Assembly: GCA_028694275.1 (NCBI GenBank)
Contig: JAQUTS010000125.1
Span: 1 to 5,391 of the forward strand
Source of the DNA: Candidatus Gastranaerophilales bacterium
GTDB taxonomy: Bacteria > Cyanobacteriota > Vampirovibrionia > Gastranaerophilales > CAJFVJ01
Direction: 5' to 3'
DNA: 5,391 nucleotides
Under the pieces are notes generated by a model that had not been told where the DNA came from, searched no databases, and saw only the letters and a list, made by a program, of their open reading frames with translations. The stretch's first letter is position 1. Each line of letters begins with the position of its first letter. Shown here piece by piece: positions 1 through 4,832 of the stretch. The translations under genes were made by a program, and so were the position numbers.

Positions 1-101
1 CCGAGACGGTATCTAAGATGCTCGGAGCACAATCTGAGGTCATCAAAAAAATGATTAAAGACAAAATCGAAGCAGATTCAAAAATTGCTCAAGATCTTTA
101 A
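1..101 (+). CDS. 3' end of an unidentified protein gene (partial)
   Basis: An open frame enters from the left edge (first whole codon at base 3) and stops at TAA 99-101, giving 32 residues ending in ...KIEADSKIAQDL. The visible tail is highly charged and lysine-rich, with no Pro, Trp or Cys, so it is probably an amphipathic helix ending the protein. Codon use resembles the other genes in the window. No family can be named from so short a piece. The gene lies on the same strand as the small helical-protein genes downstream, but about 120 bases separate it from the next possible ORF, so membership in one transcript is uncertain. Confidence 0.6.
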   Translation, partial: ETVSKMLGAQSEVIKKMIKDKIEADSKIAQDL

Positions 102-113
102 TCTATAAATTAG

Positions 114-126
114 CCCGATGTTCGGG
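114..126 (+). other. Small perfect hairpin after the first stop codon
   Basis: CCCGA (114-118) and TCGGG (122-126) are perfect inverted repeats around a 3-base TGT loop, 12 bases after the upstream stop codon. The stem is GC-rich but no T-run follows, so it is not a standard intrinsic terminator. It could protect the 3' end of the upstream mRNA. A second imperfect stem, GGGAA (152-156) with TTCCC (165-169), follows nearby. The rest of 102-218 shows nothing recognisable. Confidence 0.35.
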
Positions 127-218
127 TAAGTCAAGAAAGTGGATATTTTGCGGGAATAAAATGTTTCCCAAAGATAGTTCACGAAATGTGTGGGTTATAT
201 TTTTTTTCAGGAAAGACT

Positions 219-467
219 ATGATACGAGGTAACATACGCCTTTACTTAAGGGCGATCCAAAATATCTTTCAGGCTGAGAATTTGCAGTCTGTGTTTATGG
301 AATTTTTCCATAATCCTTTGCTTTTTGGTGCCCAAAGGCAGTTAAACAGCGGTGTTTTGCCTACTCCTCCTGTCAAAGTCTTAATCAAAGATTTGAATCA
401 GATTGATATGCGGTTTTATACATATAGTTCATCAAGAAATATACTGCGAAAGCGTAAAGTTTTGTAA
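219..467 (+). CDS. Possible small protein of unknown function (82 aa)
   Basis: The frame is open from ATG 186, but the ATG at 219 is the better start. AGGA at 209-212 sits six bases before it, while the 186 start has no ribosome binding site. The 82-residue product begins MIRGNIRLYLRAIQNIF, contains a Pro-rich stretch (LPTPPVKV) and ends in a basic tail (RKRKVL). There is no signal peptide, membrane segment or motif I recognise. The codons are plausible for this genome, and no competing ORF covers the interval. It may be a real small gene, a decayed gene or a chance ORF. If it is not real, 102-578 holds only hairpins and promoter-like elements. Confidence 0.35.
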   Translation: MIRGNIRLYLRAIQNIFQAENLQSVFMEFFHNPLLFGAQRQLNSGVLPTPPVKVLIKDLNQIDMRFYTYSSSRNILRKRKVL

Positions 468-491
468 CGAAGTTTTACGAATTGTTATGAT
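462..491 (+). promoter_or_regulatory. Candidate extended -10 promoter upstream of the small helical-protein genes
   Basis: TATGAT (486-491) is preceded by TG at 483-484 with one base between, an extended -10 element. A weak -35 match, TTGTAA (462-467), lies 18 bases upstream and overlaps the end of the 219-467 ORF. Transcription would start near 498, giving a leader of about 80 bases before the ATG at 579. A second candidate -10, TATACT (546-551), lies closer to the gene but lacks a clear -35. Confidence 0.35.
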
Positions 492-535
492 TTATCGTGT
501 TTGACGAAATAATCAAGCTTTAAATGTTTTTATAT

Positions 536-566
536 ATCTAAGAGTTATACTCGAAATCTAAGCGTT
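536..566 (+). repeat. Pair of 11-bp direct repeats flanking a TATACT box
   Basis: ATCTAAGAGTT (536-546) and ATCTAAGCGTT (556-566) differ at one base and start exactly 20 bases apart, about two helical turns. They bracket a -10-like TATACT (546-551) just before the ribosome binding site of the gene at 579. The arrangement would suit a regulator binding both copies on one DNA face. With only two AT-rich copies, chance is possible. Confidence 0.35.
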
Positions 567-578
567 TAAGGAGTAAAT

Positions 579-863
579 ATGTCAGCAGAAGCGATGATCG
601 AACAAGTTATGTCGATTCCTTATCAGGTTTCTACTTTCATTCAACGAGCTAGAGCGTATTTTACAAGAGTAAATCCTGTAGAAAATACAATCACTTTATT
701 CTTAAACAACCTCAAAAATATGGTGAGCGTCAATAAAAAACTCAAAATTGCAAAATACAGAGTTGCTCACTTGAACTATAGGTTGACTCAGATGGAGAGA
801 ATGATGATTGAAAACAACCCAAATAATTTTATGGGTGGAAAGAGTGTAGACACATTCAGATAA
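579..863 (+). CDS. Small basic helical protein, function unknown (94 aa)
   Basis: The start is well supported: AAGGAG at 568-573 lies five bases before the ATG. The 94-residue product has no Cys or Trp, no signal peptide and no clear membrane segment. Two long stretches look helical, about residues 2-30 and 34-79, with a break at Asn-Pro (32-33). An Asn/Gly-rich tail (NNPNNFMGGK) follows. Met is unusually frequent (8 of 94), and Lys plus Arg (13) outnumber Asp plus Glu (6), so the protein is basic. The next gene starts 19 bases downstream with a nearly identical ribosome binding site and encodes another small helical protein, so the two are probably one operon and may form a complex. I do not recognise a family. 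Confidence 0.8.
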   Translation: MSAEAMIEQVMSIPYQVSTFIQRARAYFTRVNPVENTITLFLNNLKNMVSVNKKLKIAKYRVAHLNYRLTQMERMMIENNPNNFMGGKSVDTFR

Positions 864-869
864 AGTCCT

Positions 870-876
870 AAAGGAG
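870..876 (+). promoter_or_regulatory. Strong ribosome binding site shared in form by the two small genes
   Basis: AAAGGAG ends six bases before the ATG at 883. The surrounding AAGGAGTAAA string also occurs before the ATG at 579. These are among the strongest Shine-Dalgarno sites in the window and suggest both products are made at high and similar levels. Confidence 0.7.
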
Positions 877-882
877 TAAACA

Positions 883-1206
883 ATGGGCGTTCTAGTCGCA
901 GCATCAAGAGCAATGTATTTAACAGGTATGAGACATGACCTGGAATATAAAATACAGTTAATCAATACTGCTCGTCTCAATTTGATGAATGAGATGAATT
1001 CTATGACTGCAAACGGTGCCGATTTGGACCCTGAGTCTCCTGAGGTGAAAATACTTGAGCAAAGACGTCAAAGGCTTATGCTCATAGATAAAAAGCTTGA
1101 AATGGAACAACAGCAGTACCAAACTCAACTACAAATGGTACAGGCTGAAGATCAAACGGTCAGCCGTGGCCTTCAACAAAATATCGAAAGAGCTTACAGA
1201 GCCTAA
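883..1206 (+). CDS. Small Gln-rich helical-hairpin/coiled-coil protein, function unknown (107 aa)
   Basis: The 107-residue product has no Cys or Trp and no signal peptide. It appears to be two helices joined by a short linker. The first helix is about residues 3-42 and the linker about 43-53 (TANGADLDPES). The second helix, about 54-104, is Gln-rich and charged, with heptad-like spacing of Leu, Ile and Met (KILEQRRQRLMLIDKKLEME), as expected of a coiled coil. Gln makes up 13 residues and Met nine. Acidic and basic residues are balanced (14 against 13), which contrasts with its basic neighbour at 579-863 and would suit a pair that binds each other. Its shape recalls small filament, needle or secreted helical-hairpin proteins, but no diagnostic motif is present and no family is assigned. 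Confidence 0.8.
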   Translation: MGVLVAASRAMYLTGMRHDLEYKIQLINTARLNLMNEMNSMTANGADLDPESPEVKILEQRRQRLMLIDKKLEMEQQQYQTQLQMVQAEDQTVSRGLQQNIERAYRA

Positions 1207-1236
1207 TTCTGTATTAGCGGCTTGAGCTTTTTGGTT

Positions 1237-1285
1237 GTATAAATCGTCTTTTTGGCATTTATACGCAAATAAATGTATGTTTTTT
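1237..1285 (+). terminator. Overlapping inverted repeats followed by a T-run: weak terminator or attenuator-like element
   Basis: GTATAAAT (1237-1244) is a perfect inverted repeat of ATTTATAC (1257-1264). The same central segment can instead pair downstream: CATTTAT (1256-1262) with ATAAATG (1269-1275), a 7-bp stem with a 6-base loop. Six Ts follow at 1280-1285. The two stems cannot form together. The downstream stem plus T-run would act as a Rho-independent terminator for the small helical-protein genes, although the stem is AT-rich and weak. The T-run also lies just upstream of the pilZ -10 box, so the element may serve both purposes. Confidence 0.4.
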
Positions 1286-1300
1286 ATTGTCTAATTTTAC

Positions 1301-1306
1301 TATAAT
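1301..1306 (+). promoter_or_regulatory. Consensus TATAAT -10 box immediately before the pilZ start
   Basis: A perfect TATAAT ends nine bases before the ATG at 1316. Transcription normally starts about seven bases after the box, near 1313, so the mRNA would have almost no leader. There is no good -35 hexamer 16-18 bases upstream (TGTTTT at the 17-base position), and no Shine-Dalgarno sequence lies between the box and the ATG. Confidence 0.5.
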
Positions 1307-1315
1307 TAAGATAGT

Positions 1316-1978
1316 ATGGACGTAATAGAAAATAAATTAGACATTAAAGAAGGGTTTATTCATAACCTGCCGATTGTTGTTAAATTGAGAAACTCGGAGC
1401 AGGAACATTATGCTGTGGTTTTAAACCCTACTGATGATTATATTTTGATATCTCCTGTCATTGCGGCTGATGGTCGTCAGATTGAAATCAGAGAGGGTGA
1501 GCGTATAGAAGTTGCTACAAAGATGCGTGGCATTTTGTGGAGTGGCTTTTGTATTATTGTAGAGGTTCTTAAGATAGACTTTGAGGGGATTTGGCTTACA
1601 TATCCCAAAGTCCTCACAAAAGTGCAAAGACGTAATTTTTTGCGTCTTGAGATGAGCTTCCCAGTTACAGTAAATATATATGAGCATGATGTCCCTGTCC
1701 AAAGCTATCAGGGGTATTGCCACGATCTTTCTGCTTCGGGGATAGGGCTTAATATGTCTCAACCCATAAATCTTATGGAAGGGCAGCAAGCCGTTGCTGT
1801 TTTTTCTTATAAGTCTTTAGATGAAAATATTGAAATTAAACCGGTCCATGCTATGAAATACGGTGCTTTTTACCGCGTCGGCTGCAAATTTTTAGGAGCT
1901 GAACGCACTTTTATTGATAAGGTCCATAAGTTTATTGTTCAAGAGCAAATAAACATGAAAAAAGGAGGCCTTTATTAG
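1316..1978 (+). CDS. YcgR-type PilZ-domain cyclic di-GMP receptor
   Basis: The 220-residue product matches the two-domain layout of YcgR/FlgZ-like proteins. A beta-rich N-terminal flagellar-brake-like domain spans about residues 10-100, and a PilZ domain about 104-210. Both c-di-GMP binding motifs are present: RxxxR as R106-N-F-L-R110, inside QRRNFLRLE, and DxSxxG as D137-L-S-A-S-G142. GCKFLGAERTFIDKVHKFI (189-207) is the usual PilZ end. No transmembrane segment or signal peptide is seen, so it should be a cytosolic receptor. Family members act on motility, adhesion or polysaccharide export; the target here cannot be told. The start lacks a ribosome binding site and lies just after a TATAAT box, and no other suitable ATG occurs before residue 70. 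Its stop overlaps the folP start by one base. Confidence 0.88.
   Translation: MDVIENKLDIKEGFIHNLPIVVKLRNSEQEHYAVVLNPTDDYILISPVIAADGRQIEIREGERIEVATKMRGILWSGFCIIVEVLKIDFEGIWLTYPKVLTKVQRRNFLRLEMSFPVTVNIYEHDVPVQSYQGYCHDLSASGIGLNMSQPINLMEGQQAVAVFSYKSLDENIEIKPVHAMKYGAFYRVGCKFLGAERTFIDKVHKFIVQEQINMKKGGLY
1961..1968 (+). promoter_or_regulatory. Ribosome binding site that fixes the folP GTG start
   Basis: AAAGGAGG, a near-perfect Shine-Dalgarno sequence inside the last codons of pilZ, ends nine bases before GTG 1978. It supports the non-ATG start that overlaps the pilZ stop as TAGTG. Confidence 0.7.
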
Positions 1979-3150
1979 TGTCTTTTATAATTAAAGAAAT
2001 TAACGAAGAATATGCCTCATCATCATTAAAAGAGGTAGGTTTTGATACTTCTTATGTAGCAAAAGCTTCTGAAAAGTACCATTTTAAACTTTTAAAGATT
2101 TTTGCCTTAACTCCTCAGCAAGCGTCCATACTAAAACAAACAGCTTTGTCTGTAGGAGCAGATTGTGCGGTGCACAGGGAGGTTATTACCTGCAAGGTAG
2201 AAACAACCGATATCGTCTTGGGGGCTACGATGTCTCAAATTCGGGCTATCGCTCAAAAACTAAAATCACAACCCTTTTCTTTGGGCAAATTGGCCAATAC
2301 GCTTGTAGAGGCGATTGAAAGCGTCAAAACTCCTTTAGTAATTAGAGGAAAGTCTTTTGATTGGTCCAAGACTTATCTTATGGGTATTTTGAATATTACT
2401 CCTGATAGTTTTTCTGATGGGGGTAAGTATTTGTCCTTGGATATGGCTTTAGACCAAGCCGAAAAATTGGCTGAAACATCTGATATCATTGATATAGGTG
2501 GTGAATCAACCCGCCCAGGATCAAAGAGAGTATCCTCTGTTGAGGAGATAAAAAGAGTTTGTCCCGTTATTACGTCCATACGGGATAATGGTATCGATAT
2601 TCCGATAAGTATTGATACAAGAAATGCCGAAACGGCAAGACAGGCGATATTGGCGGGAGCTGATATTGTTAATGATGTATCGGGAGGGGTTTGGGATCCT
2701 GGCATGGTGGATGTCGTGGCAGAGTTTCAAACTCCGTTTATTTTGATGCACTCATTTGGTGCGCCTGATATTATGCAAGATAACCCTATCTATGAAAAAG
2801 TTGTGGATGAAGTTTATCTTGATTTGGAATCCAAAATATCCAAGGCTGTCCAAAAAGGTGTCTCTAAAGAAAAAATAATTATAGATATAGGTATTGGTTT
2901 TGGCAAAACGCCTGAGCATAACTTTGAACTCTTGCAAAGGATAGGTGAATTCAAATCATTGGGTTGCCCTTTGCTTGTCGGTGTTTCACGCAAGTCTTTT
3001 ATGTCATCTGTCGTAGAACTTGATGAAGAGCAAAAAGATGCTGCTTCTTTGGCTGTTGGGGCTTGTTTGGCAAAAGCAGGTGTTGATATTTTGCGGGTGC
3101 ACAATCCTTGGTTATACCAAAAACCTCTTATGATTATAGATAAGATTTAG
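1978..3150 (+). CDS. folP: Dihydropteroate synthase, long form with N-terminal extra domain
   Basis: This enzyme joins 6-hydroxymethyl-7,8-dihydropterin diphosphate to p-aminobenzoate to make 7,8-dihydropteroate, the sulfonamide-sensitive step of folate synthesis. The TIM-barrel domain spans about residues 132-390. Visible motifs are GILNITPDSFSDGG (136-149), DIGGESTRPGS (172-182), SIDTR (211-215), NDVSGG (232-237), D303 in IIDIGIGFGK, SRKS (337-340) and RVH (373-375). The known active-site Asp, Lys and Arg-x-His are therefore present. Several spots depart from the common form: DIGIGFGK instead of DPG-FGK, MHSFGAP instead of MHM-G-P, and RVHN instead of RVHD. At 390 residues it is about 110 longer than typical FolP. 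The extra N-terminal part (about 1-125) resembles the extension seen in some clostridial and archaeal long FolP proteins, whose role is unclear. The GTG start follows a strong ribosome binding site within pilZ. Confidence 0.93.
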   Translation: MSFIIKEINEEYASSSLKEVGFDTSYVAKASEKYHFKLLKIFALTPQQASILKQTALSVGADCAVHREVITCKVETTDIVLGATMSQIRAIAQKLKSQPFSLGKLANTLVEAIESVKTPLVIRGKSFDWSKTYLMGILNITPDSFSDGGKYLSLDMALDQAEKLAETSDIIDIGGESTRPGSKRVSSVEEIKRVCPVITSIRDNGIDIPISIDTRNAETARQAILAGADIVNDVSGGVWDPGMVDVVAEFQTPFILMHSFGAPDIMQDNPIYEKVVDEVYLDLESKISKAVQKGVSKEKIIIDIGIGFGKTPEHNFELLQRIGEFKSLGCPLLVGVSRKSFMSSVVELDEEQKDAASLAVGACLAKAGVDILRVHNPWLYQKPLMIIDKI

Positions 3151-3167
3151 TTTTTGTTTTTGTCTTC

Positions 3168-3231
3168 TATAATATAGCTAGCTTGAGACCTCCTGTTAGC
3201 GAATAATAAACATCTTAAATATTGCTACACT
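3168..3231 (+). promoter_or_regulatory. Candidate promoter region for the 102-aa gene
   Basis: Two -10 candidates lie between folP and the next gene. One is a perfect TATAAT (3168-3173) just after the folP stop, without a recognisable -35. The other is an extended -10, TGCTACACT (3223-3231), which would give a leader of about 27 bases. No stem followed by a T-run is seen between folP and the next gene, so read-through from folP is also possible. The palindrome AGCTAGCT (3176-3183) lies in between. Confidence 0.35.
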
Positions 3232-3264
3232 GCATTATGTTAAAACGTGGAGTGGAGTTAGAGT

Positions 3265-3573
3265 ATGTCAGTTCAAAACTTGAGAAACAAGTATAGTGAT
3301 CATCCTGCTTTTTTGCCGATTATTGATTATTGTGATGAGCGGGGTATTTCTTTTGAGGTTATGAAAGAAACAATCATTACCAAAAACTATAAGGTCAAAA
3401 AAATATATTATATGAAGGTCGAGGATGTTCTTATTACATCTTATGTTGAGGCAAATTCTTGGAACAATATAGCTTTTATGTTGGCAAAAGCGTACAAATA
3501 TCTCGGACTCGAAATACCTGCTTGTCTTGAGGCTTTGGTTCAGTTTTTTAACGGCAAAAATTTTAATATTTAG
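3265..3573 (+). CDS. Hypothetical protein, 102 aa
   Basis: The ATG is preceded by GTGGAG, with GGAG at 3254-3257 seven bases upstream, so the start is sound. The soluble-looking product is of mixed alpha/beta character: HPAFLPIIDYCDERGISFEV near the N-terminus, a lysine-rich and tyrosine-rich middle (NYKVKKIYYMKVEDVLITSYV) and a helical end (NIAFMLAKAYKYLGLEIPACLEALVQFF). It has two Cys, no signal peptide and no motif I recognise. It follows folP after a 114-base gap with its own promoter candidates. Its stop codon overlaps that of the convergent bioY gene by four bases (3570-3573). The reading frame, ribosome binding site and tidy fit between genes support a real gene; function is unknown. 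Confidence 0.75.
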   Translation: MSVQNLRNKYSDHPAFLPIIDYCDERGISFEVMKETIITKNYKVKKIYYMKVEDVLITSYVEANSWNNIAFMLAKAYKYLGLEIPACLEALVQFFNGKNFNI

Positions 3574-4253
3574 CCTATTGCCAGCCACAAAAGGGCTCTA
3601 ATGGGCCTTGCCAAGGCAACTGTAAATATACTTATTACAAGGTCATATATAAGCTGTACGCCTGTCAGTATCCATATCCAGCCAAGCACTGTCGCAATCG
3701 GTTCGTGCTGAAAAAATACTGAAATTAAGACCAGATATAATATGCCTATAGTGTGAATTAAAAGCACCCCGATTATTGAGGATAATATTATGGCCAAAGG
3801 AGACCTGTTGTTTTCGAGGTTTTTTGCTACGAAAAAGGCTCCGAATATAAATCCCAAAATATACCCGAAAGTTGGCTGCAAGATGTATCTGATTCCACCG
3901 CCCATACCAAAAACAGGCATTCCCAAAAGGCCTATAGCAATATATGCCAAAATAGCCAAAATACCGAATCTGTAACCAAGCAGGGCTCCTATAAAAAGAG
4001 CTATCGGAATTTGCGGTATGTAATTGAATTTTTGGACGAATTCATGCAGGAAATCACCGTTAGCAAAAAATGTTACCGGACTTATGAATAGTTTTTCAGG
4101 TATTAATACATACCCAAATTGAAACTGAGAAAAAGTTGCAATTACAAGAAGCAAAGAGCACAATGCGCTAACGACCAAAACACCGAGACTGAGTTTGGGG
4201 TAGCAAGTTTTGAAATCAAGATCTTTTATATAGGTGGAAACTCTTTTGTGCAT
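3570..4253 (-). CDS. bioY: BioY-family biotin transporter substrate-binding (S) component
   Basis: The 227-residue hydrophobic protein has about six membrane segments: near residues 21-43, 78-95, 97-114, 126-146, 153-181 and 187-215. The BioY core is recognisable: GALLGYRFGILAILAYIAIG, then LLGMPVFGMGGG, then QPTFGYILGFIFGAF (126-140). BioY binds biotin in the membrane and works with an energy-coupling-factor module (two ATPases and a T protein), or in some cases alone; none of those partners is in the window. The late segment that usually reads DxxK has D204 but Ile where Lys is common. About 20 extra residues precede the first membrane segment, and the first outer loop is long. The ATG overlaps the upstream rimI stop as TAATG, and no good Shine-Dalgarno is present, so translation is probably coupled to rimI. 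Confidence 0.85.
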   Translation of the reverse strand: MHKRVSTYIKDLDFKTCYPKLSLGVLVVSALCSLLLVIATFSQFQFGYVLIPEKLFISPVTFFANGDFLHEFVQKFNYIPQIPIALFIGALLGYRFGILAILAYIAIGLLGMPVFGMGGGIRYILQPTFGYILGFIFGAFFVAKNLENNRSPLAIILSSIIGVLLIHTIGILYLVLISVFFQHEPIATVLGWIWILTGVQLIYDLVISIFTVALARPIRALLWLAIG

Positions 4254-4795
4254 TATATTATTTCTATCTTTTCCGTGGTTTTTTGCTTTAGGGCTTCGTA
4301 GTTCAATTTAAATTTATCATTGTGGATATTTTCTGTCCACATTATTAAGGCGTCTTCTTGGGTGTCTTGGTAGTATTTTGGCCTTACTCCGCAAGATTCA
4401 AATAAGTACTTTTTGTAAAGATGAAAAGCTGCTACATTTGATACCCTTACTTCAAGAGTGAACCATTTTATTTCCTTTCGGTATCCGACTTCAAAAAATT
4501 TTTGTATCAAGACCTCGCTTAACCCCATCCCTTGGTATTGTTTATCTATAGCGACGGTTGTGATATGTCCTTCATCAAGAATATTCCAAAATCCACCGTA
4601 GCCGATGAGTTTGTTTTTGTCCGCGTCAAAAAGACAGTAATAATTACCTATATCGGTGTAAATTTCTGTCTCGAAGCCTTCTTTTGACCAGTGATGCTCT
4701 CCGTATACAGAGCTTTCTATTGCCATAATGCTTTCGATGTCATCTCTTTGCATCGGCCTGATTTTTATTTGGAGTTTTTTGATTGCATTGCTCAT
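4253..4795 (-). CDS. rimI: RimI-like GNAT N-acetyltransferase
   Basis: The 180-residue protein is a GCN5-related acetyltransferase of the RimI type, which moves acetyl from acetyl-CoA to the N-terminal amine of ribosomal protein S18 and sometimes other proteins. It opens with IRPMQRDDI and ends its fold with the RimI-like LEVRVSNVAAFHLYKKYLF (114-132). The acetyl-CoA loop reads QYQGMGLS (86-93), a variant of the usual R/Q-x-x-G-x-G/A. GVRPKYYQDTQEDALIMW (136-153) is typical, especially of cyanobacterial-type members. An in-frame TTG at 4801 would add two residues, but ATG 4795 is preferred. Neither start has a Shine-Dalgarno sequence, and a TATAAT box ends seven bases before the ATG, suggesting a leaderless mRNA. 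The stop overlaps the bioY start, so the pair forms an operon. The true substrate is not certain. Confidence 0.85.
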   Translation of the reverse strand: MSNAIKKLQIKIRPMQRDDIESIMAIESSVYGEHHWSKEGFETEIYTDIGNYYCLFDADKNKLIGYGGFWNILDEGHITTVAIDKQYQGMGLSEVLIQKFFEVGYRKEIKWFTLEVRVSNVAAFHLYKKYLFESCGVRPKYYQDTQEDALIMWTENIHNDKFKLNYEALKQKTTEKIEII

Positions 4796-4802
4796 AATCA
4801 AA

Positions 4803-4832
4803 ATTATACTAAAAAAGCTGCCCTTTCCCCAA
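4803..4832 (-). promoter_or_regulatory. Candidate promoter of rimI-bioY
   Basis: Read on the minus strand, a perfect TATAAT occupies 4808-4803 and a weak TTGGGG -35 occupies 4832-4827, 18 bases apart. Transcription would begin at about 4796, next to the ATG at 4795, giving a mRNA with almost no 5' leader. The -35 lies in the middle of the inverted repeat at 4811-4843. Confidence 0.45.

Noticed and set aside
186..188. ATG 186 as the start of the small ORF
   Set aside because: No ribosome binding site precedes it, whereas ATG 219 has AGGA six bases upstream.
702..980. Minus-strand ORF across the two small genes
   Set aside because: It is antisense to two well-supported genes with strong ribosome binding sites and has a Cys-rich, unstructured-looking product; it is a shadow frame.
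579..1206. A WXG100/ESX-like secreted protein pair
   Set aside because: Size and helical content fit, but neither protein contains Trp, so no WxG motif exists, and no secretion ATPase is nearby.
2373..3104. Several minus-strand ORFs inside folP
   Set aside because: They lie opposite the clearly identified folP coding frame and show no domain features.
3605..3617. GCCTTG-C-CAAGGC palindrome as a terminator for the 102-aa gene
   Set aside because: It lies within the bioY coding sequence, the loop is too small for a stable hairpin, and no T-run follows.
4799..4801. TTG as the rimI start
   Set aside because: It adds only two residues, has no ribosome binding site, and ATG 4795 fits the position of the TATAAT box better.
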